Source of the DNA: Varibaculum vaginae
GTDB taxonomy: Bacteria; Actinomycetota; Actinomycetes; Actinomycetales; Actinomycetaceae
DNA length: 64,000 nucleotides
NCBI RefSeq assembly: GCF_900604285.1
Contig: NZ_UWNY01000001.1
Span: 1 to 64,000, forward strand
Reading direction: 5' to 3'
Part shown: piece after piece, positions 52,453 through 62,126 of the stretch
How positions within the stretch are numbered: position 1 is the first letter of the stretch
How the letters are laid out: every line of letters starts with the position of its first letter
Notes under the pieces: generated by a model
What the model was told of the DNA's origin: nothing
Databases searched by the model: none
What the model saw: the letters and a program-made list of their open reading frames with translations, nothing else
Translations under genes and position numbers: made by a program

Positions 52453-52992
52453 GTGAAGAAGTGGCTATTTTTGGCTGCAATTGCAGCCATTACTTTAAGC
52501 GCCTGCAGCCCCGCCCAGCCGCAGGAGAAGTCCAACAGGGACGGTACCGCCAACAGCGGGCAAACCAGTACCAGTGCCTCAGCTACAACGAATACAAAAG
52601 CAGAGCCGCAAGCAACCCCCACAAAGTCCACCGCTCAGGCTCTGCCCAGTTCCAAAGTTAACGCTGACCAAAAGACTCCGCAGGGCGCAGTCATGCTCTT
52701 CCTGAAAGCCTTTGCCTCCAAGGATACGGAAACACTTTGCAAAATCGTTCCCACTTCCACGGTTAACCGCTTAGAAGCCCTGGGGCAAGACTGCGAAAGC
52801 ACCTACGCTGAATCAGCGGTTCCTGAACCCGCTAAGAATCTTTCCAAATTGCAATTTCGCAATAATGGCACGACTAGCGATGGACGCGGAGTGTCGATGC
52901 TGGTTACTTCGGGGAACAGGAACTACTCCTTCGTCTGTGTAGACGAAGGGGGTAGCTGGCACGTGGATCCGGAAAGTTATACTAGGCAATAG
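52453..52992 (+). CDS. Small lipoprotein with Ser/Thr-rich linker
   Basis: A 179-residue exported lipoprotein. It has a short signal MKKWLFLAAIAAITLSAC (Cys18 lipid anchor), a Ser/Thr/Gln/Ala-rich spacer (about 19-75) and a compact C-terminal domain (about 78-179). That domain (GAVMLFLKAFASKDTETLCKIV to SWHVDPESY) resembles NTF2-like or DUF4878-type domains of secreted actinobacterial proteins; the exact family is uncertain. The GTG start has a GAGG site. It lies 66 bases after the five-module wall protein and 60 bases before licD, on the same strand. Confidence 0.8.
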   Translation: MKKWLFLAAIAAITLSACSPAQPQEKSNRDGTANSGQTSTSASATTNTKAEPQATPTKSTAQALPSSKVNADQKTPQGAVMLFLKAFASKDTETLCKIVPTSTVNRLEALGQDCESTYAESAVPEPAKNLSKLQFRNNGTTSDGRGVSMLVTSGNRNYSFVCVDEGGSWHVDPESYTRQ

Positions 52993-53052
52993 TAAATAGT
53001 AAGAGCTTGTCGACTCTTTCTACAGCCCAGTAAATAAGAAAGGCGTTGCTAC

Positions 53053-53748
53053 ATGATTGCAAGCGTGAAGCATTGGCTTCGTACTTCTCGGCTAACCCGC
53101 GACCTCTACCAACATCTATACGATGTCAAGCATCAGCGCGAAGAACGTTTAGCCAATGCCGCCCTCAAAAACGATGGTGCTGAAGTACTGGCCGACTTCC
53201 AAGCTCTGATGCAAAAACTCGATGCAGAATGGTACTTAGCTTATGGCACCTGCCTAGGCGCCCTCCGTAACCATCAGTTCATATCCCACGATCTAGATAT
53301 GGATTTTTATCTATGCCCTAAGCCTGGAGTCGGGATTGAAGAAGTTAAGAAAGCTCTTTGCGCAGCTGGATATCAACACCATCACGATTACACGGTGGAG
53401 GGAAAGACCGCGGAATGCAGTTGGGAACGTAACGGGGTAAATTTTGATATTTTCGTTCTCGAAGAAAAACCAGAGGGATACGGATGCTATTTATTTAATC
53501 GTTTCCCTGATTGTTCCTATAGTCAGGAACATGAATATTCGGTGAGCTTGAGTATCGCCCCCCGGATTACCGGTAAACGCGATATTGATCTGGCCGGCGT
53601 GATGGTTCCCATACCAGCAAACGCCGAGGATTTCATGAAACTTTATTACGGCGAAAATTGGATTGTCCCTGACCCCAGCTACACTTGGGAAAACTCACTC
53701 TCGTCACGAAAAAGATGCGATAAACGCGGATATTATATACAGCACTGA
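53053..53748 (+). CDS. LicD-family phosphotransferase (first copy)
   Basis: A cytoplasmic nucleotidyltransferase-fold enzyme of 231 residues. The LicD core is YGTCLGALRNHQFISHDLD followed by MDFYL, with the acidic metal-binding cluster HDLDMD at about residues 79-84. Family members transfer phosphocholine or similar groups from CDP donors onto glycans. The second strand motif NGVNFDIFVLEEK carries the other conserved Asp. It is shorter than many LicD proteins. A GAAAGG site precedes the ATG. It is followed by a glycosyltransferase and a DUF1919 protein in one likely operon. Confidence 0.88.
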   Translation: MIASVKHWLRTSRLTRDLYQHLYDVKHQREERLANAALKNDGAEVLADFQALMQKLDAEWYLAYGTCLGALRNHQFISHDLDMDFYLCPKPGVGIEEVKKALCAAGYQHHHDYTVEGKTAECSWERNGVNFDIFVLEEKPEGYGCYLFNRFPDCSYSQEHEYSVSLSIAPRITGKRDIDLAGVMVPIPANAEDFMKLYYGENWIVPDPSYTWENSLSSRKRCDKRGYYIQH

Positions 53749-53777
53749 TTTATCCACGGCCTACCCAAGGAAGCACT

Positions 53778-54830
53778 ATGAAAACCTTTGAGCCTCTCAG
53801 TAACCCCCATATTTCTGTGGGTATTGTTGCGTTAAATGAAGAAGATTATCTTCCCGATATGCTCTCTTGCATCATGGCTCAAAACTACCCGCACCACCTT
53901 ATCCAGGTGGTACTGGTAGATAGTGGTTCTAACGATTCCACCCCCCAAATTATGAAGGACTTTGCCACGCGAGCAACCGACTTTGAATCCGTGGTGCTAC
54001 TCCATAACCCCGGAAAGACCGCCCCGAGAGGATGGAACGTATTTCTCGAGGCTGCTACCGGTGAGGTACTGGTACGACTTGATGCTCACGCCCGCATTCC
54101 AGATAATTTTTTGAGCCAAACCATAGCGGTCTTGCATGAAGGTGAAGCGGTAGTTGGCGGCTCGCGCCCCACTATTACTCCAAAAAATGCCAGCGACTGG
54201 CAACGGGTTCTACACACCGTTGAAGAATCTTTGTTCGGAGCATCGATCGCGAAATACCGAGGTAAGTCAAAATCAGGCTCAGACGCACCTCAGTACGTAA
54301 AATCAGTATTCCACCCGGGATATCGCAGATCCGTAATTGATGCAGTGGGCCCCTTTAACGAGGAGCTCACCCGCACCGAAGATAACGACTACTCCTATCG
54401 CATCCGTAAGGCGGGTTATAAGATTCGTTTTGATTCCCGAATCTATTCCGAGCAAATAATCCGCCCTTCACTGTTTGCCATGATTAAACAGAAATACAAT
54501 AACGGCTACTGGATAGGACGGACTCTTTTCGTACAACCCGGATGTATCGAGGTTTATCACCTGGTACCGGGAGCTTTTGTTTTAGCGATTGCCGGGGGAA
54601 TTGCACTGCGACTGCGGGGAGTTAAGCTGCCGCTGCGGATGCTAGCTGCCAGTTACGGCACGGCTGACCTGGCTTTGAGCGCTGCTTCGCTTCCAAAAGT
54701 TAACCCGCCTACTAGTAAAGCTGGCTGCTTACCCCTAATTTTTCCCGCCCTCCATATTGCCTATGGCATCGGTACCTGGAAGGGAATATTAGAGGGACTA
54801 AAAGAAACAATCCCAGGAGCGCGAGGGTGA
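53778..54830 (+). CDS. Family 2 glycosyltransferase, ExoA-like, membrane-associated
   Basis: An inverting GT-A glycosyltransferase of 350 residues. The N-terminal domain has SVGIVALNEEDYLPDMLSC, VLVDSGSNDSTPQI and the DxD-type VRLDAHARIP (about 95-104), then the acceptor-side TRTEDNDYSYRIRKAG. C-terminal hydrophobic segments (about 258-280 and 305-340) anchor it to the membrane, as in succinoglycan ExoA-type enzymes. An AAGGAAG site precedes the ATG. Its stop overlaps the start of the DUF1919 gene (GTGA). Confidence 0.92.
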   Translation: MKTFEPLSNPHISVGIVALNEEDYLPDMLSCIMAQNYPHHLIQVVLVDSGSNDSTPQIMKDFATRATDFESVVLLHNPGKTAPRGWNVFLEAATGEVLVRLDAHARIPDNFLSQTIAVLHEGEAVVGGSRPTITPKNASDWQRVLHTVEESLFGASIAKYRGKSKSGSDAPQYVKSVFHPGYRRSVIDAVGPFNEELTRTEDNDYSYRIRKAGYKIRFDSRIYSEQIIRPSLFAMIKQKYNNGYWIGRTLFVQPGCIEVYHLVPGAFVLAIAGGIALRLRGVKLPLRMLAASYGTADLALSAASLPKVNPPTSKAGCLPLIFPALHIAYGIGTWKGILEGLKETIPGARG

Positions 54831-55522
54831 ATCTTGATTTCCTGCGCAGCTTGAAAAGTAAGCTGCAGCTGCGCTGGCATTTACATAAAAACCGGAAGCT
54901 CACGAATCGGGAAGTCACCATTATTTCCAATAACTGTATTGCGGGGGTCATCTATCATGATTGCGGTTTACGGTTTCTATCCCCTACCGTGAACCTTTGG
55001 TTTCAGACTGAAGATTTCTTCACTTACGCCGCTAACATCCTTCAGTACTCTCCGCAACAGGGAGCAAAACTACGCGAGATTTTTGAGGAAGGAATCAGTT
55101 ACCCCCTGGGGTTACTAACTCCAAAATCTGCGGATCTACCCGCGATAAAGCTTTACTTTCAGCATTACCCCAGCTTTGAACTTGCTAAGAAAAAATGGGA
55201 AGGGCGCTCGAAACGAATTAACTTTGACAACATTTGCCTAATTTTTGAGTGTTCCCAGCCTATTACAGGGAAAAGCCCTATTCCAAAACTTTTCCGGCAG
55301 GCACCCTATTCCCATAAGGTTATAGTTACCAGTAAGCATTCGGTAACTGATACAGGCACTGAAGTTGTGCATCTTCCGGTATATGACTTGCCAGGTTATC
55401 AGCCGGGAAAGCTTTTCACCACGAGAAGAAAATTTTCTTTATCCCGGTGGCTTGATGATTTTAATTATGTAGAGTTTTTAAATCGCACTAGAGGTAAGCT
55501 GCTTCCCGCGATGCTCAAGTAG
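54827..55522 (+). CDS. DUF1919 exopolysaccharide-associated protein
   Basis: A cytoplasmic protein of 231 residues. The signature SNNCIAGVIYHDCGLRFLSP and TVNLW (about 41-65), together with YPLGLL and INFDNICLIF, identify DUF1919, found in capsule and exopolysaccharide loci and thought to act as a transferase on the glycan. No catalytic mechanism is established. The GTG start overlaps the upstream glycosyltransferase stop by four bases, so the two are translationally coupled. Confidence 0.85.
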   Translation: MNLDFLRSLKSKLQLRWHLHKNRKLTNREVTIISNNCIAGVIYHDCGLRFLSPTVNLWFQTEDFFTYAANILQYSPQQGAKLREIFEEGISYPLGLLTPKSADLPAIKLYFQHYPSFELAKKKWEGRSKRINFDNICLIFECSQPITGKSPIPKLFRQAPYSHKVIVTSKHSVTDTGTEVVHLPVYDLPGYQPGKLFTTRRKFSLSRWLDDFNYVEFLNRTRGKLLPAMLK

Positions 55523-55654
55523 ATTGCCAGCACTCCCTACAGGCATTGCCCGCAAAAAGGTATTATAAACAACTTCTAACTGACAAATAAGGACGTCAAA
55601 TAACGCGACGCCACTACCCACGATATGACAATCTCTCGCAGATTAAAAAGTTCA

Positions 55655-55672
55655 ACGGATTTAACTATCCGT
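55655..55672 (-). terminator. Possible terminator between convergent genes
   Basis: ACGGAT (55655-55660) pairs with ATCCGT (55667-55672). On the minus strand it is followed by TGAACTTTTTAAT. The stem is short, so confidence is low. Confidence 0.35.
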
Positions 55673-55689
55673 AAGTTTTGACATTAGTT

Positions 55690-56817
55690 TTAAGCACTGC
55701 GTTCCTTAAGTATCAATTTTTCATAGCGATTTACAAGTAACTGCGAGGCTTGCCGAATATCGAAACCCTTCTGGGCGACGAGCCTATCTGCCCCTTCTAA
55801 ACGATTTGTCGGCAAGGATAGGATAGTTTCCGCCCAACGCTCCGGCGGGTCACCTAACCCCTGCTGACGATAGCTAGGAAGAATTCTAGCTTCCGCCGGC
55901 ACCTGGTTACTTACTAGGCAAGGTAGACCGTTGGTTTGTGCTTCTATCAAAACTATTCCGAGTCCTTCGTGAAGAGAGGGTAAACAGAAAGCGTCCATAG
56001 CACTCAGAACTGCACCTATATCCGTACGAAGACCCGCAAAACACACAGAATCTTTAACTCCAAATTTTTTTGCCTGAGCTTCAACTGCAGGACGCAGAGA
56101 ACCGCCTTCCCCGACTAAGAGGAGACACGCATCGGGTCGATACCGTTTTACCACTGAAAAAACCCGGAGTAAAAATTCATGGTTCTTTGGCTCAACGAAA
56201 CGCCCAATATGCCCAAGCACAAATGCTTCCGGTGGAACATTAAACTCCCGTCTCACTTGCGTTCTTTGCTCGGGAATAAACAAGAAACGCTCCAAATTTA
56301 TTGCATTATTAATCACCGCGAATGCAGCAGTGGAAGTTATGCGTTTACCGAAAGCCGCGTTTCCCGCCGCAATCGAAGCTGCCCAAAAGTCAGTAGCCAG
56401 ATAAGGTAAGGAACGATACAGTATCCAGTTTCGCCAACCGCCTAACAGGTGCTCAGAATACTTTTCAGAATGACTGTGTGCGATTCTTACCTTCACTCCA
56501 TATTTTTTTGCAAGGGTAAAAACCACCGGATTCAAATAGAGATCGTGAAGTTGCACCGCATCGTATTCACCAGCGTGAACTCGGAAGAAATCCTCGACAG
56601 CTTTCCAATAGCTAGCAAAATTTCTGAGACCTGGTTCTGGGGTAACAAAAACCCTACCCCCTAGTTTTTCGATTTCTGCCGCAAAATTTGAGTCACTTTC
56701 CCAGAAAACCAGAAAGTCAAAGGTTACTTCTTTGGCAATCTGACGATAGTAATTCATCATTGCCTGCGCTACGCCCGAGACGCGAGCACACGAAGCCATC
56801 ACCTGCAAGACTTTCAT
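55690..56817 (-). CDS. Family 4 (GT-B) glycosyltransferase
   Basis: A retaining glycosyltransferase of 375 residues. The N-terminal acceptor domain begins VLQVMASCARVSGVAQAMMNYY and contains RIAHSHSEKYS. The C-terminal donor domain shows VLGHIGRFVEPKNHEFLL (about 215-232), LLLVGEGGSL and the EX7E-type motif EGLGIVLIEAQ (about 287-297). By pattern it resembles EpsF-type exopolysaccharide transferases. It is downstream of the polymerase gene (25 bases) on the same strand. Confidence 0.92.
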   Translation of the reverse strand: MKVLQVMASCARVSGVAQAMMNYYRQIAKEVTFDFLVFWESDSNFAAEIEKLGGRVFVTPEPGLRNFASYWKAVEDFFRVHAGEYDAVQLHDLYLNPVVFTLAKKYGVKVRIAHSHSEKYSEHLLGGWRNWILYRSLPYLATDFWAASIAAGNAAFGKRITSTAAFAVINNAINLERFLFIPEQRTQVRREFNVPPEAFVLGHIGRFVEPKNHEFLLRVFSVVKRYRPDACLLLVGEGGSLRPAVEAQAKKFGVKDSVCFAGLRTDIGAVLSAMDAFCLPSLHEGLGIVLIEAQTNGLPCLVSNQVPAEARILPSYRQQGLGDPPERWAETILSLPTNRLEGADRLVAQKGFDIRQASQLLVNRYEKLILKERSA

Positions 56818-56841
56818 GGTAACCTCATTGCTCGATACGTT

Positions 56842-58386
56842 TTAGTTGCCAGAAACCAGTTTTGCTTCCCGCAGAGAAATCACCGGAATCCGCATCGGTT
56901 CCGACTGGGGACGGACGATTAGATAACTCATGATAATCAGCAGAATCCCAAATAAGTAATCCAATCCCAAGAACGAATCAGTCAGAAACATGACCCCACT
57001 CATAATAGTCAACCAGGCCATCCCCAAGAAGAAATCGGACCAATCGGGGTGACGCTGTTTCAAGGCTTTAAGATAGCTAACCAGACAGCCCAAGAAAAAC
57101 ACTACGTAGATTCCAAACCCGAGAGCCCCGTAGCTGATTAAAACATCTAGATAGGAGTTATGCACATAGTATCCCCGCTCCAACATCTTTTGCTCAGTCG
57201 GTAAATGTTCTGCTTTCGCGTAGTCTGCAGTGTTATAGGGGCCAATACCAACGGCTCGATGCCCCTTCCAAAGTTCCAGGGTTTCTTCCCAGATATAAAC
57301 GCGTGCTGATTTAGTAGAGTCTCCTTTATTTACGCGGAGCATACTAATGTCATCTACCATCTTCCAATCAGAACTGGTTTTCTTTGATCCATCAGGATGA
57401 ATTAGTTTAAAAGCTTGGGCATAATAGGCGATTTCTCCTTCTATCAAGGTGTCTACGGCGGCATTAACCCCGGTATAGCCCAAGCCTCCGACAAGGATAA
57501 CCCAGACTACCAGCAGAGCTTTGGATTTCTTTTGTAAGTACTCGCTGCGCCGGTAATAAAATACGAATAGGCAAAGACCGATCACTGCCAGGGTGATTAA
57601 TAGGGATAAGCGAGCACCCCGTGAATTACATCCAGCAGTGGCAATGATTAGCAGAACCAGATTTATCCAATACAAATTCTGGTATCTTTTTTTACCGCAC
57701 GCGGTAAGGAAGATCTTTTCCCGGTAAATCAATGCCCAGGTGGTAACAAAAATACTCACTATCCCAAAGAGTGCAGCGTGATTCGAATCCACGTTCATAC
57801 CGAAAACAATAAATACCCTATTTCCGGACTCATAGGTGAAAGATTGTGCTCCGAGATGACGAGTAGCACCCGCTAATTTATCCAGGAAAGTAAAGCCTAC
57901 AGCAATCATCGCAACCGAAGTTAGCGCCTGTAATCCGGTAATTATTTGGGCGGGCAGCAATACCTTGGCAAGCTCCCTATGGGGTTTAGAACTGTGCGCT
58001 ATATAGGCGCCCAGGGGATATACCAATAGCACTGATACTGCGAGCAGCATTGCCGATTTTATTTGAGTTACCGGGTTTACCGCATAGTTGACAGCTAAAG
58101 TGATTAGAGCAGCCGGCAACAACAGCATCAAAACTTTTATCCAAGGGGCTTTAAAAAAGGCTCGATCCTTTAATAGAAAATAGCCAATCAAGCCATACGC
58201 CCAGAGCACAAGTGGATACTGGAGGGAACCTAAAAAATCCCCTAAAACCGCAATTTGCCGTAACAACAAATAAACTAAGTAGGAACTCACACAATGCACC
58301 GGGTTAAAAAGGACACTACGGAAAGCTGCACTCCTCCCCGGTTTTACCTGCGGCGCGACTCCATTATTCGCTAATGATTCGTTCAC
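56842..58386 (-). CDS. O-antigen ligase/polymerase-like (Wzy-type) membrane protein
   Basis: A polytopic membrane protein of 514 residues with about 11-12 TM segments and one large external loop (about 320-420). The loop contains GHRAVGIGPYNTADY and GYYVHNSYLDVLISYG, the His-containing signature of the O-antigen ligase/Wzy family. NSRGARLSLLI is typical as well. It likely polymerises lipid-linked repeat units on the outer face after flipping. It pairs with the flippase at 59701. Families of this type are very divergent, so the repeat-unit specificity cannot be read. Confidence 0.87.
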   Translation of the reverse strand: MNESLANNGVAPQVKPGRSAAFRSVLFNPVHCVSSYLVYLLLRQIAVLGDFLGSLQYPLVLWAYGLIGYFLLKDRAFFKAPWIKVLMLLLPAALITLAVNYAVNPVTQIKSAMLLAVSVLLVYPLGAYIAHSSKPHRELAKVLLPAQIITGLQALTSVAMIAVGFTFLDKLAGATRHLGAQSFTYESGNRVFIVFGMNVDSNHAALFGIVSIFVTTWALIYREKIFLTACGKKRYQNLYWINLVLLIIATAGCNSRGARLSLLITLAVIGLCLFVFYYRRSEYLQKKSKALLVVWVILVGGLGYTGVNAAVDTLIEGEIAYYAQAFKLIHPDGSKKTSSDWKMVDDISMLRVNKGDSTKSARVYIWEETLELWKGHRAVGIGPYNTADYAKAEHLPTEQKMLERGYYVHNSYLDVLISYGALGFGIYVVFFLGCLVSYLKALKQRHPDWSDFFLGMAWLTIMSGVMFLTDSFLGLDYLFGILLIIMSYLIVRPQSEPMRIPVISLREAKLVSGN

Positions 58387-58500
58387 ATTCTCACTCCGGT
58401 AGATAAGTTTCCACTTAACTTATTAAAGACAAGTTGAGTTTACCGCAGAGAAAGGTTTTCGCTTCAAAGCAGAGAGCATTTCCTATGAGATACTGACAAT

Positions 58501-59502
58501 ATGAGGTTAAGCGTAATCGTTCCTTTTTATAATTCGGCAGAATTCTTACCGCGTCTGGAAAAAACATTATGCAGTCAGACAGTCCCCCGGGAAGAAGCCG
58601 GAACTAAAGTTGAAGTAATTATTGTTGATGACGCCTCCCGCTCAGAAGATCAGGCTCTGCTAGCTAAGGTCTCGGCTCGAAATAACTGGCAGCTAGTGAC
58701 CCTGGCTGAAAACCTGGGACCTGGAGGGGCACGCAATGCCGGAATCTCTGCCGCCAGTGGCAACTACCTCGTATTTCTAGATTCCGACGATGAATTCGCC
58801 CCTGGCGCCCTGGAAAAACTTGCTGATGCGGTAACTAAAAAACCTTGCGATGTATTACTTTTTGACTTCAGCATTATCGATGAGGGGAAAGCACACGATT
58901 ATACCGTTCTTCCCGAACCCCCAGCACAGCTTGATTACGTGAGTACTGACTATGCGCTGGCTTTTGCCCGGGGGGGAACCTGCGGGAAAGTCTATCGCCG
59001 CGATTTTGTGCGTGAGCACAACCTAGGCTTTGGAACCGGCGTTCGACATGAAGATACAGTACTTACTAAAACCGCACTGGCCTGGGCAGATAAAGTTGCT
59101 TACTTGCCAGAGAGTCTTTACCGCTATCAGATTCACGCAGGTTCTTTGGTAACTGATGACTCTAACTCTTCCCTGGAAGCATCTTTTCAAGCCTTCGAGC
59201 AGATTCGTAAACTTACTACGGGCAGGCATCCTCAAGAAATTGAATACGTCTACATTGTCGAAGTAATCATTTCCTGCGCGATGAAGTTCTATCCCTTAAA
59301 AGTAACCCGCAGCCAGGCACGAAAACTATTCTTACGGTTCGCCGTGGACTATCCTAGCTGGGCAAAGAATCCTTATCTGAAGCAAAGCGGAATCCGTTAC
59401 CGCCTATATGCCGCCTTAGCTAAACGTCATTCCTTTCTCGGTTTACTTACACTTTCCTATGCAGAAACCGTGATTCGAAAAATTCTAGGTCGGGGACACT
59501 GA
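58501..59502 (+). CDS. Family 2 glycosyltransferase
   Basis: A GT-A enzyme of 333 residues. LSVIVPFYNSAEFLPRLEKTL, EVIIVDDASRSEDQ, NLGPGGARNAGISAASG and YLVFLDSDDEFAPGAL (DxD-like, about 91-106) are standard. The acceptor part includes TGVRHEDTVLTK. It has no TM helix, but a basic C terminus could associate with the membrane. It is divergent from the polymerase gene and precedes the flippase by about 200 bases. Confidence 0.92.
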   Translation: MRLSVIVPFYNSAEFLPRLEKTLCSQTVPREEAGTKVEVIIVDDASRSEDQALLAKVSARNNWQLVTLAENLGPGGARNAGISAASGNYLVFLDSDDEFAPGALEKLADAVTKKPCDVLLFDFSIIDEGKAHDYTVLPEPPAQLDYVSTDYALAFARGGTCGKVYRRDFVREHNLGFGTGVRHEDTVLTKTALAWADKVAYLPESLYRYQIHAGSLVTDDSNSSLEASFQAFEQIRKLTTGRHPQEIEYVYIVEVIISCAMKFYPLKVTRSQARKLFLRFAVDYPSWAKNPYLKQSGIRYRLYAALAKRHSFLGLLTLSYAETVIRKILGRGH

Positions 59503-59700
59503 CTCCCTCCCTACCTGGAACAGATTTTAGGGAAGAAGGCAGAAATGAAAAACCAGGATCTCCCCTAAGAAACCTAGTTGCTATCTGATTACGGAGGTAA
59601 CAATACTTAACCCTGGGGTAGTTTGTCCGCTACTAGATATTGTTTTACCATTCATTACTTATAGACATTGGGTCTTTTGCAGCGAATCCTAAGGAGAAGC

Positions 59701-61104
59701 GTGGAGATAGAAAAAAAAGACACTCCCAAAGGTGCTAAGCCAGTTCCCAGCGGCGATAATGTTTTTAGCGACGTTTCTGCCACTGCGAGCTCCGAACCTA
59801 AAACTACCGATTCTGGCGTTACGACTAATAACGATACCGGTACTAAGGATACTGGAAAAACCAATAAGAAAAGGTTACTTAAGAATACGCTTTTCCTCTA
59901 TATCTTAGTGTTCTCCGGATATTTCTTTTCCTTCATCACTGTCCCCTATCAAACGCGAGTGTTGGGCGCCGAACTCTACGGAAAAATCGGGTGGGCAATG
60001 GCAGTGATGGCATACTTCAGCGTCTTTATCGAGTTTGGGTTTTTACTCTCGGCTACTGCCTCAATCGCGGGAAATCGCAATGATAAAACCTATGTCGAAA
60101 AGGTGGTAGGTGCGGTAACCATAGATAAAATACTACTTACCCTCCTCAGTCTGGCAGTCCTCGCCCCCATGGCGTTTTTCTGGCCGAAGATGAGTTCGGA
60201 CCCCTGGTTCTACCTGCTATGTTTCCTCTCGGTTTCCTCGGCAAGTTTTATGCTTGATTTCTTCTACCGCGGTATCGAAGAAATGCAAACCATCACCATC
60301 ACCTCAGTTTTCTTACGCGCCCTCTTCACCATCGGCATTTTTGTCTTTATGCACGAACCGGATGACTACTGGATGGTTCCTGCCCTAAATTTGGGAGGCA
60401 ACTTCCTCGCCGCCGGATACGTCTACGGACACATGATTTTTAAACTCGGATATAAAATGCGCTGGCCCGGTCTCGGATTCGCCTGGCAAATTCTAAAAGA
60501 ATCTACTTGGTTTTTCTTATCCCGAGTTGCCAGCACCATCTATACCGCTACCAATATTTTCCTTCTTGGCTTCGTCTACCCGGTAGCCAGCATCCCCATC
60601 GGCGTCTATAGCGCCGCCGACAAACTGCTGGGGGTAATGAAACAAACCATGGGGCCAATATCCGACAGTCTTTACCCCTACATGGTGCGCAACCGCGACT
60701 TTAAACTCCTAAAGAAAATATTGCTCTCCTTAATGCCAGTGGTGGCGCTGGGCTGCATAGTGATTGCAATTATTGCCGAGCCGATGTGCTCTTGGTTCTT
60801 CGGGGCGCAGTTCCGTGATGCTGGAAAAGTATTGCGCCTGATGATGCTTATCCTATTTATTACTTTGCCGGTCTACCTTCTGGGATTCCCTACCCTCAGT
60901 CCCCTGGGGGGCGCAAAAGCAGTAAATCAATCGGTGATCGTGGCTTCCATTTTCCATGTTCTTGCCCTCTGTATTACTTTCCTCCTCGGTTTCCTAAACA
61001 TCTACTCGGTAGTAGTGCTAACTTTCTGTACCGAGATGATTATTCTTATCTACCGGGTGGCTGCGGTAGCCAAGTACTGGAAGAAAACAAAAGGTGGGCA
61101 GTAA
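59701..61104 (+). CDS. Polysaccharide flippase (Wzx/RfbX type)
   Basis: A MOP-superfamily lipid-linked oligosaccharide flippase with 12 predicted helices; 467 residues from the GTG at 59701. That start is chosen because AAGGAG (59691-59696) is four bases before it, whereas the TTG at 59668 has none. An unusual hydrophilic Thr/Asp/Lys-rich N terminus (about 60 residues) precedes the first helix (NTLFLYILVFSGYFFSFITV). The next segment, PYQTRVLGAELYGKIGWA, is the family signature. It works with the Wzy-like protein in the Wzx/Wzy pathway. Confidence 0.92.
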   Translation: MEIEKKDTPKGAKPVPSGDNVFSDVSATASSEPKTTDSGVTTNNDTGTKDTGKTNKKRLLKNTLFLYILVFSGYFFSFITVPYQTRVLGAELYGKIGWAMAVMAYFSVFIEFGFLLSATASIAGNRNDKTYVEKVVGAVTIDKILLTLLSLAVLAPMAFFWPKMSSDPWFYLLCFLSVSSASFMLDFFYRGIEEMQTITITSVFLRALFTIGIFVFMHEPDDYWMVPALNLGGNFLAAGYVYGHMIFKLGYKMRWPGLGFAWQILKESTWFFLSRVASTIYTATNIFLLGFVYPVASIPIGVYSAADKLLGVMKQTMGPISDSLYPYMVRNRDFKLLKKILLSLMPVVALGCIVIAIIAEPMCSWFFGAQFRDAGKVLRLMMLILFITLPVYLLGFPTLSPLGGAKAVNQSVIVASIFHVLALCITFLLGFLNIYSVVVLTFCTEMIILIYRVAAVAKYWKKTKGGQ

Positions 61105-61122
61105 TCCTGTCAACCCAGCTAG

Positions 61123-62112
61123 TTACTTTAGGCGCAAGGCGATTCCATAAATAAACGTCGCTACCGCGATACTTATGCGCGCCGTCACTACTGTAGCAGC
61201 ATCTATTTTCCGCAGTCCTTTTATAGGTATCCGTTTGGCAAGTTTCTCTACTCGTTTCTGCAACGAACGGTAGCGGGGATCTTGGCGATAACTGGGATTA
61301 GCAGAATATTCTGTAAGACAATTAATCCCGGCTTTAAACGCAGCGAGGAGCGCGAGTTTAGCTTGCGGCATGTGCAGGCCGCTCAACAACCTATAGTGTT
61401 CTTCATAAAAATCAATTCCGTCAACATGTTTCCAGGAGGGAGTAGTCATTATTGAGGACTCGTTACAACGATAGTGATAAAGCAGTGAAGTGGTAAGCGC
61501 AACCCGCTGAGCCTGCAACAACACCGGAAGCGCTACTGCTACGTCCTCGTGAAGACGCCCTTCAGGGAAACGTAGATTTTTATAGATTTGCCGTGGATAC
61601 AGTTTAGATACTGCCACCGTAAATTGCTGTAAAAACCCGCCCCCATAAAGTTCCGTTATTGCTTTTTCCTGGGAATATAGGTGAAACTCCGCTCCGTTAA
61701 CTACTTCATTCATAGTGGGTAGCTCACTATCGCACGAAAACCTAGCCAAACCACAGACGGCTAAATCAGCTTGCGTCTGCAGAATCCCATCCAAAAGTAA
61801 CCGCACAAAATCCGGATGTAGGGCATCATCGGAATCAACGAAGCAAAGATAATCCCCCCGTGCCCGCGCTAAACCATAATTACGCGCACTAGAAAGACCA
61901 CCATTGGATTTGCTGAATACCTCTAGGCGAGAGTCATTGTAACTTTCAGCTATTGCTAGGGAAGCATCACAAGAACCGTCGTTTACCAGGATAACCTGCA
62001 AATTTGTGTAACTCTGCGCTAGCACGGAATCCAGACAGACATGCAGGTATTTTTCTACGTTATAAACCGGGATCACCACAGAAACCAACGCTTCGCTGCT
62101 GTCACACTGCAT
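61123..62112 (-). CDS. Family 2 glycosyltransferase
   Basis: A GT-A glycosyltransferase of 329 residues. VSVVIPVYNVEKYLHVCLDSV, VILVNDGSCDASLAI, SNGGLSSARNYGLARARG and YLCFVDSDDALHP (DxD, about 90-102) are clear. The donor/acceptor lobe includes FPEGRLHEDVAVALPVL. A C-terminal amphipathic or hydrophobic helix may contact the membrane. It is 14 bases downstream of the second licD gene on the minus strand and probably co-transcribed with it. Confidence 0.92.
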   Translation of the reverse strand: MQCDSSEALVSVVIPVYNVEKYLHVCLDSVLAQSYTNLQVILVNDGSCDASLAIAESYNDSRLEVFSKSNGGLSSARNYGLARARGDYLCFVDSDDALHPDFVRLLLDGILQTQADLAVCGLARFSCDSELPTMNEVVNGAEFHLYSQEKAITELYGGGFLQQFTVAVSKLYPRQIYKNLRFPEGRLHEDVAVALPVLLQAQRVALTTSLLYHYRCNESSIMTTPSWKHVDGIDFYEEHYRLLSGLHMPQAKLALLAAFKAGINCLTEYSANPSYRQDPRYRSLQKRVEKLAKRIPIKGLRKIDAATVVTARISIAVATFIYGIALRLK

Positions 62113-62126
62113 TTTAATCGTTTCTT

